NCBI GenBank assembly: GCA_022494885.1
Contig: JAGVSM010000496.1
Coordinates: forward strand, 62,001-126,000
Direction of reading: 5' to 3'
Length of the DNA stretch: 64,000 nt
Source: Micrasema longulum
Taxonomy: Eukaryota; Arthropoda; Insecta; Trichoptera; Brachycentridae
Shown: one piece after another, positions 31,695 to 43,539 of the stretch
Layout: each line of letters begins with the position of its first letter
Position numbering within the stretch: position 1 is the first letter of the stretch
Made by a program: the position numbers and the translations under genes
Notes under the pieces: generated by a model
What the model was told of the DNA's origin: nothing
The model's input: only the letters and a program-made list of their open reading frames with translations
The model's database searches: none

Positions 31695-34475
31695 TACCAG
31701 GTGAGTTAAACAGCGCGTAAAGGCTAGTATTTTATATTTATTCGTTATTGTGTAATATTTTATATCATTTTACTTACGAAAAACCCAGTTTTATAGCCAC
31801 GTCTCTTTTTAAAGAAATTTCGTATATTTGGTCGTTTAGGGTTACTCAGTGCTTTTATGGTGTAAGTATGATTTGAGCTTCGCTGCGCGCATATTGATAG
31901 ACCACTTATATATTATGTTAAATTTCATGCTTCTGTTTGTCAACTAGATGTACAAAGGCAATTTATAGTTTCATTAGTTTCATACATGTTTAGTGCTTTA
32001 GGACATGATCAGTTCAAATTGGGAGGTTCTTACAGATTACATGCACGGATCAGACTTCTAAACTTTAATGGGTACTAATACCATTCTGTTTTTTTTTGTA
32101 TTATTATTACGTACAAAACTTAGAATTAAAAAGTAAACCAGTTGACTAACTTAGAAAAATTAGATTAATTACACGTTAGAGCAGGTAGTTTTTTTATCTA
32201 AATACTAATTTAAAAGGCGTAATATGCCTATCGTGTTCGAAGTTATAGTTTCGATTCAAGATGAAAAAAAATGGAAAAAAAAACGATTTCTGCAAACACA
32301 TAATCAAGTTTTTATTAAGTAAATAATACACTTATTAAATCAAAATTTACTAAAAAAAAAATATTCAGATTTTTTAAAAATATATATTTTTATCCCTTTT
32401 TCTTTCTATTGTTCCTCTTTCTTTCTTCTTCCAAACTCATTATCTGATTCCATATTCCTCACCATTTAATATTTATAACATAATGTACTTTGAAAATTAA
32501 AAAAATATCTGTTAGGTTTAACTATTTAGGTTATTTTTATTTTATGTATGTAACTTTTGATTGATATTTATGTTTTTTTAGTACAAAATTTCGACGAACT
32601 CTTATTTTGACCAGTCTGTTTTTTGGCTGGCCAGAAGATATTGCTTTTAGCAATAAGTCCGCCAAAGCACTGATTCTTTGAATTTGAAGTTTTAAATAAA
32701 TATCAAATCTATCGTTATAAACCTTATGTTTTATTTATGTATCATATTTAACATTATGAATTGTTTATTATTTTTGTTTTAGTAAAAATCTATTACTTTA
32801 TTTATCAGACAATATTCTGTAAAGAAAATATTAGCTGTGATAACAGAAAAATGATTATATTTATTTGTTGTGAGTTCGCTCGTGTACCCATCTAGCTTAT
32901 ACCACATAAGTACGTATTGTATAGAGAAACCAATAAACCATTATATTCCGAACTTTTAAAGATAATATTAATTTGCAGGTAAATGTTTAAATATTAATCA
33001 GGACTTTCGCAATTAAAATTACTATCAAAAATAAAAATCAATACACTCAAGAATGTGCATTACTGTTGCTCATAAATTCACATTCTGGGTCTGATATATT
33101 GAATAAATATTATTGTATCGGGGTGGTATGCCTTATAGCTCAGGTTCTCTACACCAACTCATACATTATGAGTAATTAAAACCTGCCGTAATATAATTTC
33201 TTGCAAAAAACTTGAATCGTTAACCGAATTCCTTAAGAGGTGGTCGCTTATTAAACCCATTAGTGATTTTCGGCACACAGCACAGCGCTTTGCTTGTCAC
33301 TCCAAATGTTATCACTTTGGACCTATCTTCCATATTAGACTACTGGGTTGCATTGTGTTGTTCATAAGAACGAATATGTTTGATGAAATAAGAACAAGAA
33401 ATGATAAAATAATTACTCGTCGGTATGCGGACTTATTCGCGGTCATAAGAATGTAATGTTTAATACGTTCCTACACAGAAAACAAGGAAACGCACCGCGC
33501 CTACTTTTAATTACACGTTTTTAAAATGGTGTCACTATAAAAACAATTGACCAATTGTACGTTCGTAAGTATGTATAATGGTTTTTTAATAAATCTTCTT
33601 TATTGTTTCAATTGACCCAATGATAGTTTTTTTATGATAGTGTTAATTACACGATGTGATCATGGTGCGATAATTTTTGTATAACCAACAAAATTGCTGG
33701 TGATTTCAAAGCTATGTTAGACACCATTTCCCTTAATGGTAAATTGTTAAGATCCAATAAACAAAGTGACCTGAATATAAAACGGCTCTTTATTACTTCA
33801 CGGGCAATAATCCCAGATTCATAGTATTATTGAACTCAGACGACAGTGGATTCAGATTGACCTATTGAAGACATTTCATTACACATTATACGCATTGCCT
33901 CTAACTTTTCAGATAGGTACTGTTTTGTCGTTCACTCGTAAGTAATTTTCTATTGGTTCGAATGAGAAGCTAATACTTTGTGACACTATGCGCAATATGC
34001 ACATAGCGGCACGTCCCCCACACACGTCCGATCTTAAAATACGGATTACTTTATGATATTTCACATTCATCACTCGCTCATTTACATATCACTTTCATGT
34101 TTTTAATAAATGCTATGTCGTCGTTCCCAAGCAGGAGCCTGAGAATATGCGCAGGTATGCGGGTGGGATAATATTAACCTATCGAAATGACTGATGTCCT
34201 CGAATATTGCATTCAGCCTGTGTCGTCGAAACAGACTTACAAACTTCTATAGTGTTGCGACTGAGACAGCCATTGAGTTGAACAAAAAAATAATCCAATT
34301 TTTTTCTCAGTAAATTGATTATTTCACATTTTTTCTCAATTTAAAATTCAAAGCGTCCCATATTGGTATCAAGACCACCGAGGTGAGGCAGTAAAAAATC
34401 ACAATATAAATTTATTACCCTTAATGTATCGAGTTGTATATTCAACGTAGGTTTTCATTACGAGTAAGCTCTTGG
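31695..34475. other. Long spacer; possible LINE UTR at 32.4-32.73 kb
   Basis: 32390-32460 has a pyrimidine-rich run (TTTCTTTCTATTGTTCCTCT), and 32630-32700 has TTGCTTTTAGCAATAAGTCC followed by TTTTAAATAAATATC. That layout resembles a LINE 3' end with a hairpin, but no coding remnant is visible. The rest holds nothing I recognise. Confidence 0.3.
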
Positions 34476-34479
34476 GAAT

Positions 34480-35060
34480 GTTTCTCAAAAGTTTTAGGCC
34501 TTACCTACATCGAAAAGAAGCGTGCTGAGAGGAATTTAATACATATGGATGGAAAAACTGGTTCAAAGTAACCATTCTATTCTTTCGAGACTGATGCGTT
34601 CGCAGTTCCATATTCCGGAGTCATTAAGCCTGATGAGGCCAAAATAATGTTCGCAAAAAGAAGGTACCACCGGACACAAACAGCAAAGCATTCACGCGGA
34701 CTGTGCTCTCGTTCCAAGTATCGAGGAACGAAACATACATAATATCCGCATAATGTTTCATACGTACTATGGAAAACTGCATTTTAAAAGTTTTAATAAA
34801 TTGTGGACGATTCCATTTTGGATCCGTTTACCGGCGGTAATGTTTCTCGCGATCTCCGGCAGATGCTGCGCCGATAAGCGGAACAAGTGTAAACCGATAT
34901 CTCGGATATCGTCGAGACGACAAACGCGTTTTTACGAAGTTTCCTCGCTACTCGCACTTTGTACGCACTCACCGCCCTGTCCGGTGCATTTAGTTCTCTC
35001 GCAGACAGGATCCTAATAACAGCGCCCAATCATTCCGCCAATTTGGTTTATACGTCAAAA
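34480..35060. other. GC- and CpG-richer unique block
   Basis: The most GC- and CpG-rich stretch of the window, especially 34620-35035. It is open in several frames (87 codons plus at 34753-35016; 78 codons minus at 34793-35029), but neither protein resembles a family I know. No repeat copy is present. It could be a conserved regulatory block, an unmethylated CpG-rich region or a non-coding exon. Confidence 0.35.
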
Positions 35061-35064
35061 TCAC

Positions 35065-36115
35065 AAACGAGTTTACTATCAGCGATCATTTACTCTTTTA
35101 AAAGGCGTTTAATCGAAGACTAAACCGAATTGATATACCTTTATCACTGAAAACGTTGAGTCGTTGTCATTTAGCGTTTTATGAAATATTATATTAAACC
35201 TCCGGATATTAAAAAAAAATAGTCAAATCTGTTTTTTTACCTGTTTGTTTTATAGTTTGAAATTCTTTAACTAAGTGTATAATAATATTAAGAATAGTAT
35301 ATTTACATAGTAAACAAAAATTAAATCACATAAGATGTCCAAACGATTTATCTGGACCCGGAAGCGGCTAAAAGAAAAAAAAATGTTTTTACAAAGAGTG
35401 CTTATAATTTAACCTGTTTATTAGTGGAAGATTTTTTTTTAATAAAACATCCGAATTTTGTAGAAAATGTCTTATTTAACCATTCGTAGCATTATAATTT
35501 TTATTTCATATTTCTAAGTAAATACATTACTACCATACATTGCAGAAACATACATACACGTGTACAATTTAAGGGCACATTTAACTCGTACGCACTTTCA
35601 TGTACACATTTTAGCAGGTTTTATATTTTTTACAAATTAATACAGCGTATAGTGATTTAACAGAAACCATATCTCAATAACTATTTCAATTATGTTTTTA
35701 TGTATACATTCTTTTTTTTTTACTTGAATGATACTATTATTTTGTTTTTTTTTCAATACTACTACATTTTACTATTTTTATTTTATTTTGTTTATTTCAA
35801 TGATACTGTTATTTTGTATATTTGACTTTGTACGATTCTTAAGTTGTATAATTGTTTATAATTTACATTTTAATATTTGTCTGATTATCTTTATAAAATC
35901 GTATTCTTTGGAATTATTAAAAATATTACTCATGCCTATTTTTTCTGGATTGTTATTATATTGCATCACATATTTGAATCTACTTATTTTTACTATGTTT
36001 TTTTTTGTTAATTTTTATGGCTTGACACGGGCACAGCCTAAAAAGCCTTAATAAGTTCACTCAAATTTAAACGAGTGTAATTTTGAAGAAAAAAATAAAT
36101 AAGTCAATAAATATA
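35065..36115. other. AT-rich spacer
   Basis: The 107-codon frame at 35728-36051 is a low-complexity Phe/Ile/Leu/Tyr translation of T-rich DNA and is not called. GGCACAGCCTAAAAAGCCTT near 36031 followed by AATAAATAAG could be another LINE-type 3' end. Confidence 0.3.
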
Positions 36116-36119
36116 TAAA

Positions 36120-37420
36120 TAGCAGAATAATGCATTCGGCCGTATTTTCACGTTTCTCATTTTTTATGCAACTGTCTGTATACGCGCCGTAAATAATACA
36201 ATTGCGTTATTTGAAAATAAAACATCGACTCGGTGTGGCATCGTAGAAACTTGGATTTTTATGCCAATAACAATGGATGATCGCTTGCTGTATCTCACAT
36301 CAGTTCGCGATAATAATCTGAAGTTGGACTTCTGCGCTTGCGCGGGAAACCAAAGGAATCAGACCGTTATCGCCTCAGGGCACATGACAGATTTATAATT
36401 ATCCTTAGATCCTACAATATGACATTTTCTCTTGTAGAAGTGTTGTATGGCGACCTGTTGAATTATTTATTGTGATGGCTGATTCAGAATCCGGAAAAGC
36501 ATATCGGATCATCTCGTGGCGTCACGGTACGTGCGTTGTAAACACTTGTTTTTATGTGTGAAAATGTGGATTCGTTCGAAAACAACGCAATTGATTTATT
36601 GATTCGCTTCGTTTCAAAGTGTCCATCTTGACGTTGACAATATTATGCAACGTTCGAGCATACATCATACCGAACTAGTTCTAATTCTTATTCAGTTCAT
36701 TTCAAAGCTATCGCAAATCTAATGGGAAAATCATGACTTGCTTTATTTTAAGGTAAGAAATATTGAAGTCATACAAAACTTTCACATGGTTTTGTATTTA
36801 AAGGTAAATGAATCAATATTGCGGAACTAGATTTTATTGATCCCATTTTTTTTTCACATTTTATAAAACGATATTCAAGAGAAATTACATCGCTTAAAGT
36901 TCTTTTGTTTCACTTATATTAAAATTCCATATTTTTGCCATGAAATTTCAATAATGAGAAGAATTAACAATTTGTTTTTTCGACATGTTTTATGATTAAC
37001 ATATTTGTATGCAATTTTACTGAAACCGCGTGTATCAATGAAATATTATGTACTCTATAAAATACACGATACGGTGTAAGTGTAAATGTAAATTTAATCA
37101 ATTACAACCCTTCATTTAGGATTAGCAAACCTTTTGTTTATTTGATCGACCCAACCCTTTCACAAAGAAAAGACAAGCTTCCGGAAGCGGGCAAGCGGCC
37201 AGCGTCGTTATAGTAACGAGATGAAATCCGTTAATGCCCAGCCGGACAGTGTATGGACATTAACGGATTTGAATTAAAGGGGGATAGCGTTATATTCCGA
37301 GTGGTCCCGTAAGCCTTCATTTTCGTATATTGGTCTTTTTGCCTCTAAAACGTTATTTCCTCCAGCGCACGCGGGGAAATTTTGTGTTTTTGCGTACCTT
37401 TTCCATTAAATATACAAGTT
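36120..37420. other. Repeat-poor region with GC-richer segments
   Basis: Two GC-richer parts, 36120-36540 and 37140-37400, without repeat copies. The second holds a perfect 13-bp inverted repeat (AAATCCGTTAATG, 37224-37236, and its complement at 37258-37270). An ATG at 36475 opens MADSESGKAYRIISWRH, followed by a possible donor GGTACGTG at 36526. None of this proves a gene. Confidence 0.3.
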
Positions 37421-38026
37421 AGTGGTCTGCATAACTGCGCAGATGTTATACACAGTTTTGCGTTTATCTTTTAAGCCATACAGTACAAATTATTAGACCA
37501 AGTGACTATTTAAGTACGTAAGTACCACGAATTTTGAACATTACCCGTGTATTTATGATCTATGGGTAATGTGCTTTAGGTAGATGCAAAGCACTTAACG
37601 TGATCATAAAACTAGAGATGAAATAAAAATAAATCTAGATGTATAAACTAAAAATAATATAACATGAGTTGCGTGATGATGGATTAGGTACAACTCTTAT
37701 ATTGCATACAGTGAGTGGATACGTATTTCTAAATTTATTGCAAAAGAGAGAGAAATCATATTTGATTAAATTTTAATAACTCTCCGGGGAGTGAAATCTA
37801 AATTTTCACAGTATTCATAATTTTTTGTGAAGTAATCACTAAATGCAAATCAAATTGTTTTTTGTTTATTTATTGATTAAGTATTCAATCGATAAAAAAA
37901 TTATTTGGTATATTTCTGACTGGGAGACCCCATGTCAAAGAAATACATAATACTTTTTTTTATATTTAGACATCCGTGTTTATAATTCAACAAAACATTA
38001 ATTTTCCTTAAAATGCATCGGTCAAC

Positions 38027-38350
38027 AACAAAGTATTAATGATTATGATAAAATTATAAATAAACTTATCAATGAAACTTCTTGATTTAGTTTTACTTTT
38101 TATTATTTTGACCAACGAGCGCTTTCGCCTAAGTAGGCATCTTCAAGACTGGTGAATTGTTTACAAAATTTACAGTTTTTATACTAATCTTAACATATTT
38201 TGTCATTTGCTCGTTGGTCAAAATAATAAAAAGTAAAACTAAACCAAGAAGTTTCATTAATAAGTTTATTTGTAATTTTATCATAATCATTAACTATGGA
38301 GTTTTATCAAGAAATATCAATAAAAAAACATAAATATTAACAAAGTATTA
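38027..38350. mobile_element. Inverted-repeat insertion with 12-bp TSD (Penelope-like candidate)
   Basis: A 300-bp insertion (38039-38338) is flanked by the perfect 12-bp repeat AACAAAGTATTA (38027-38038 and 38339-38350). Arms 38039-38122 and 38208-38293 are inverted copies, nearly identical over about 80 bp (TTGGTCAAAATAATAAAAAG, TAAAACTAAACCAAGAAGTT, ATAAGTTTATTTGTAATTTT). On the minus strand the left arm is preceded by CTTGAAGATGCCTACTTAGG then CGAAAGCGCTCG, which resembles a hammerhead core (GA, stem-loop, GAAA). Penelope-like elements are known to carry hammerhead motifs and inverted terminal repeats. The assignment is inference; no reverse transcriptase is present. Confidence 0.55.
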
Positions 38351-38929
38351 TCATTAAAAAACTGGGTAATAATTGTATGATTTTTTTTTCTAGACCTGAA
38401 GATATGTTCATCAAAAATAAATAATAAAACAAAAGAGTGTATTATTAAAATAACATTTGATGCAATTCTACAACGTTTGCCTATGTAAAACATCTACAGT
38501 ATTTTTTTAATAGTTAAATAAAATATCGGTACATTAATCCACCTTAATGGAGAATCATCTACTTTCTGGTTATTCTGAACCAAACATAATGAACAAAAAC
38601 AGCCACTTGTTTGTGTAGTTAAACGACTTTGTGAAAGGGGGGCAGGTTAGGGTTGGTTAAGGGTAAATCAAGAGAAACTATTGCCTTTAAATTCCATTAT
38701 TTAACAATTGATGCTTATATTTGATTTTAAATAATTCCCACAAAATAATGCTTTTATATCTTTGGCTATTAAAAATTTTTTTCTCTGGCGAATATTGAAT
38801 GACTTGGTAGAACTTTTTATACTAAATCCAGTTTACAAAATTTTGGACGTACTTTTTAAAAATAATATATAAAGCTTTCAAATATAAGTAAAAACGAAAG
38901 TTAAGAACATTTTAGAGAACAACGTTTAA

Positions 38930-39245
38930 TCTATCATTGGCTGGTTTAAGTGGCTACATAACACACTGTAACATTCACCGTTCTGTCTATGTTTAAACAT
39001 CCATATTTCTTCGATTCTTCAAACTTTTTATTTTAGTGAAGTCGCTTGAAACCTTTTGTGATGTGGGTAAGATTCATCCGAATGAATTATTTACCTTTCT
39101 TTAAGTATTTTCATTAGAAATATTTCGAGTTTGACCAAATTTTTGACAAGAATCAGATTACACACCTAAAAAGTTATTTAACGGAAGCCTTAGCATTAAC
39201 AAGGCTTGCCATTGGCTGGTTTAAGCGGGCACTTTTTAGATCTTT
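38930..39245 (+). repeat. MITE-A copy plus second core fragment
   Basis: First core: CATTGGCTGGTTTAAGTGGC, ACACACTGTAACATTCACC, GTTTAAACATCCATATTTC, then the distal part GTGAAGTCGCTTGAAACC. A terminal-type stretch (GAGTTTGACCAAATTTTTGA) leads to a second partial core at 39208-39240 (GCCATTGGCTGGTTTAAGCG), so this is a rearranged or double copy. Confidence 0.65.
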
Positions 39246-39282
39246 GCACCCTTTCAAATACTATTGTGTTCTTCTATTTTGA

Positions 39283-39995
39283 GATTTATTTATATATTTA
39301 TTTAAATAATACGCCCAATAGGCATTTTTATGGACACATTTATACATAGAAAATTATTATAACAAAATTAGAAAGACTCAATGGTTTATAGTAGACTTTG
39401 TGGGAGTGGAAGCGAGAGAGAGGTGTTTATAATTGAATTTGATTCAGTGATCGTTTGAAAAAAGACAACTTGTTATCAAAGAAATCAAGACTGGTATGTT
39501 TGTTGGTAGACCTAAGAATTCTGGGCATAGTGGAATGAAAACCATAGTTAGTTCTGTGATTATCGGTATGAAAGAGTAAGTTTTGGCTGAGGTTTCTTTT
39601 TTCTGAGTTGGGAAATTTAATTTTATTGAAATCAGTAGTTCAGGCGCATCAAAGAGTGAGTTGAGAATTTTAAATAGGACTATAAGGTCGAATTTATTTC
39701 GACGGTCTTAAAGAAAATATATATTCAAGGTAGTTTCTAACTCATTATACGTTAATAGGTCTCTGGATAAGCCCAACCTCTAGTCTATCTTTCTCAAAAA
39801 TCGATGTTAAACTGATTCAATATTCTTGATGTGAACATCATAATATGGAGACCAGATAACAGAAGAATACTCTAGATGCGGGCTCACTAGGGAACAAAAG
39901 AGAGTTTAAAGATGAAATATGCCGTTTTTTCAAGATTTTTTTTCCTTCGATGTCGTTTTGAAGAGTATTACAATGTCCATAGCCATCTGCTTAGA
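39283..39995 (-). mobile_element. CR1/Jockey-like LINE 3' part (minus)
   Basis: Minus frames from about 39890 give LVSPHLEYSSVIWSPYYDVH, then IKNIESV and HRFLRKID, and later HRTNYGFHSTMPRILRSTNK. These are the LVRP.LEY.S.VW.P......IE.VQ..FLR and RT.YG.......R..N blocks following the catalytic domain in Jockey/CR1-type LINEs. Several stops interrupt them. The left edge has TGCCTATTGGGCG (a hairpin, minus sense) before the AATAAATAT-type tail. Confidence 0.7.
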
Positions 39996-40685
39996 ATGTA
40001 CAATCAATAATCCCCGTTTCTGTTAAGATATTTTTTAATTACTGTTTGTTAAAAATAAATTCTCACGTATTTTTAAGCCTGTACAATGCAAATTTACCTA
40101 TGGTATGGTAAATACGTCTTAAAAATATAAAATTAATAATTTGAAAAAGATTTTAAATACTTTGTAAAAAAATAAATTAAGTCCAAATAAAACATTTTCT
40201 AGTTTTCCTCGATATAAAACATTATTTAGTTTTCTTCTGTTTCCAGTTTTATGTTACCTTATAATTACTTACTTTCTTTAAAATATCAAAAAATAAATAA
40301 TCTCTTGTTATTTACAATTGCTTTTTTACTTGAAATTGTGTTTTTTCTTTATATTGATTTCTGAGAATTATAAAATTGTAAATATCTAACAATGTCTTTA
40401 CGTTTATTTTGATTTTTTTTCTTACTTAAATTTAACTTTTTGAAAAAGTGTTCTGTGGCTATTGATTCCTTCACATCTTTTTATAAGACCTCGACTCACA
40501 TGTTAATACGTTTATGATTTATTTCATGAATTGATGAGCTTTGACACATATAGATCACACAAATATGGTGCAGTCAAAGTTTACAACCAAGTTGCACAGT
40601 TATAACACGCGCTGTGTCATCAGGTACCCGAGAAGACATCGGACCCTCCCTAAAAAAAATATGTAATTTTTTTGCAACAGAAAAG
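39996..40685. other. AT-rich spacer
   Basis: Nothing recognisable. Confidence 0.4.
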
Positions 40686-40695
40686 AAAAAAAATA

Positions 40696-40990
40696 TTAAG
40701 AAGGGTATATAGAAATCTAGGTATTTACAGGGCTTATGATGTGTCGTTGGCTGGTTTAAGTGGCCACTTTACACACTGGGTAACATTTACCATTCTGCCT
40801 GTTTTTAAACATCTATATTTCCTCAAATCTTCCTTCCATCTTTTGACTTTTGTGAAGTAAAAGAGCTTAAGCCTTTATGTCTCAATGTTTTCCCTCTCTT
40901 TTGCAACAAATGTAGATGTAAGTAACTCTCTAGAGAGGATATCCAGCACGTCTACTAATATTTGGAAACACTCAAAATATTTTTGAAAAA
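40696..40990 (+). repeat. MITE-A copy, core to terminus
   Basis: Core with GAAATCTAGGTATTTACAGG, GTTGGCTGGTTTAAGTGGCC, ACTTTACACACTGGGTAACA and CATTCTGCC. Distal part GTGAAGTAAAAGAGCTTAAG, TTTGCAACAAATGTAGATGT, and terminal segment CTCTAGAGAGGATATCCAGC, CTACTAATATTTGGAAACAC. Compared with 12620-12875 the terminal segment lies on the other side of the core, so the family has the same sequence at both ends. Confidence 0.7.
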
Positions 40991-40994
40991 ATAA

Positions 40995-41810
40995 TTATTT
41001 ACGTTCTATGGACTTTACTTACTTCCGTTATTTTTGTAATTGCCCAACGAAGGTATATGTAAACAAAAATAAAATAAAAGTAAAAAAATAATATGCAGTG
41101 AAATGCGCATTTAGTGCTTGATCATTTTCCGCTTAATTTTAAGAACACGAAATCTGTACCACGTCACGGCAACTAACGTCTCCGAGAGATGCGGTGGTGA
41201 GGGTAGTGAGGGGAGGGGGTAGAGGGAAGAGACAACTAGGGGCGGTTTTATACAAACGATAATTCACAAGTTTAATTGATTTTGTTAGCATAAAGTTTAT
41301 CAATTTATTGAGGTATTCCAGTGTTATGTTCAGCAGAGTATGTGTGATGGAGGTGTCTACAGCCTGCATATGCCGAATAATGAGAAGAGAACGGAATTGT
41401 TACAGAAACTTCCCTCCGGGTGACACATTTCGATTATAAACTTTCAAAACACCCCGTGTTTTGTTCTCCCTCTCGGCAGTGATTGAAAATAAATTGATGA
41501 TCAAAGACACTACAATTTTGGGAAAATAAAGGTCATACTTTTTTATTGAATATTTATTTTTTAAAAAGAATAAGCAAATTGGCGGACTTTTTTCTAAAAG
41601 CAATATCTTCCAGCCAACTAAAAAATAGACTAGTAAAAAATTGTACTAAAAAAAGCACAAGTATATCAAAAGTTATATACATGAAAAAACCTAATCAATT
41701 AAAAATAACAGCTGTTACTAAAAGTACAAACAAATTAATGATTATATCCACAATTAATTGTGCACGGGGCATTGAATTGTTAAATAAAATGCATCGTATC
41801 TGAATTATTT
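40995..41810. other. Spacer without recognised genes
   Basis: A purine-rich GC patch (GGTGAGGGTAGTGAGGGGAG) lies near 41190-41235. Open frames here have no recognisable domain. Confidence 0.35.
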
Positions 41811-41814
41811 GTTA

Positions 41815-41990
41815 CAGGCAGGTAAGGTGATCAGTCTTATACTTCAGATGCCAGCCAACCGACAGTGAAATAATAATTTAGTGAAAAACCACCATCAATA
41901 ACAAAAAAAATCATGCCGACCTTCCAAGGAATCGAACCAGGGGCCCCAAGCATAGTAGGCAAACGTGCCACTAGAAGTTCAGGAGTGTAC
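41815..41990 (-). mobile_element. SINE-1 copy (reverse)
   Basis: The reverse complement reads GCACGTTTGCCTACTATGCT, the B-box-like CTGGTTCGATTCCTTGG and GTCGGCATGATTTT. Then CGGTTGGCTGGCATCTGAAG and ATAAGACTGATCACCTTACC. The far 3' end is missing. Confidence 0.65.
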
Positions 41991-41999
41991 TCATCGAGT

Positions 42000-42555
42000 C
42001 AAACACACTCGTTCAGTAGCTCAATCACAAATAACCATCGACGTGCTAATAAGCGACGTGATAACAATTTCTCACCATGGTTGTTTATCGTATTCGCGAT
42101 CACAATGCAACATCCGTGAACACCAAATATTAAGTGACAAAATATTTACGTTTCGCGACGTATTATCCTGCTGCGCAATCACATATTTAAATTTCACTAG
42201 TGTAAATATTCCAAAACTGCTATATTTATTAATTATAGATTATTTATCTTACTATTTATTGCATTTAGCCCGTGGTTGGCAAGCTAAATAAATGTCAAGA
42301 AAAGCAGTCGCCATAGTAATTGTAATTTAATTTTCACCTTTTTGTATTAGATACTCCTTACCATTTTACAAACGCAATATTGTATTATTTTTCATAGTAA
42401 ACGCCAACTTTTCGCCAGTGAACTGTATTTATTTACGAGGAAAATAAAAAAAACAAACCAAAACGAGCGTTGGCTTAGAAATTACACACGCGTTTACTTA
42501 TGACTACGAAAACTTAAGCATGTCCATTATTTAAATTTGTTGGAAAAGAGAGAAA
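42000..42555. other. Spacer without recognised genes
   Basis: The 108-codon plus frame (41965-42291) starts inside the SINE and has no recognisable domain. Confidence 0.35.
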
Positions 42556-42559
42556 AAAA

Positions 42560-42790
42560 AATAATTGAGAAGCGAATATGGGAGTCTAGGCATTTACAGG
42601 GCTTATGACCTGCCATTGGCTGGTTTAAGTGGCCACTTTACACACTGTGTAACATTCACCATTCTGCCTATGTTTGAACATCCACATTTCCTCAACTCTT
42701 CCATTTGTTGAACGACTCCCTAGAGAGAAAATCCAGCCGGTGTGCAAGCATTTGGACATACGCAAAACACTGTTGAATGTTCATTATTGT
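42560..42790 (+). repeat. MITE-A reference copy
   Basis: Best-preserved copy. Core: GCGAATATGGGAGTCTAGGC, ATTTACAGGGCTTATGACCT, GGCTGGTTTAAGTGGCCACT, TTTACACACTGTGTAACATT, CACCATTCTGCCTATGTTTG, AACATCCACATTTCCTC. Terminal part: GACTCCCTAGAGAGAAAATC, CAGCCGG and CATTTGGACATACGCAAAAC. The core is about 125 bp. Non-coding; transposon class unknown. Confidence 0.8.
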
Positions 42791-42799
42791 TTATTGTGA

Positions 42800-43530
42800 T
42801 CGCTAAAATGCTTAGCATGTTTTTAAGCCCGTCGATAGTTATTTGTGATTGAGGATTATCAATCTATTGCACACACAGAATACATCGACTGAAATTTCAG
42901 TTTCTGTCAGTTTTCGTCAACTTTGGCTCAGCTGAAACCTTTGATGGGGATGTGTCGGATTACGTTCGGCTGTACTCAGGTACATCTTATGGTTTGTGAG
43001 TTCTGAGATCTTTCATATTTTTATTTTTGTAATTCTTTTATAGTTATAAATTCCTATACCGTACGACGTTTATTTGAAGAACTATTTCATTTAACTTATT
43101 TATATAAAATAACAAGCAATCAAAAAGTGCTAAAAATAAACAAATTTATTGCAGTGAAATAACTATATTGTCTTGTATGGACCACTTTATTTTTTTGTAA
43201 TTTAATAACCAACCTTGTTTAGTCTGCAAAGTTTGCTTGTCAAATATTTAAAAAAATATGTATTTAATTTTACAACTATGCATTTTATTTCATTAAAATT
43301 TTTATTTAATACTTAATTTTATGAACTCGTAAGGTTTAACACCAAAAACGAATAATCTTTAGCATTTTAAAGTGGCTTTTAACCGAAGCTTTTTAGTGGT
43401 CGAAATTCGGTTTAGCTGAAAATTTTGTTTCGGTCGGTCACTCAAATAACAGACATGGAAATTACTCAAAAACTACTCTCAATTAAAAATCCTGAAAGGG
43501 GAAATCAAATGGAGATTAATCAGCTTCGTA
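42800..43530. other. AT-rich spacer
   Basis: Nothing recognisable. Confidence 0.4.
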
Positions 43531-43539
43531 GTACAACTG

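Noticed and set aside
34753..35029. Open frames of 87 (plus) and 78 (minus) codons in the CpG-rich block
   Set aside because: Neither resembles a known family. Open frames are expected where stop-rich AT content drops. Kept as a compositional block only.
35728..36051. 107-codon plus-strand open frame
   Set aside because: Low-complexity Phe/Ile/Leu/Tyr translation of T-rich DNA, with no domain or coding context.
38101..38160. Functional hammerhead ribozyme
   Set aside because: The minus-strand motif has the GA, stem and GAAA order but an extra U before stem II and no clear third helix with a cleavage triplet. Reported only as hammerhead-like.
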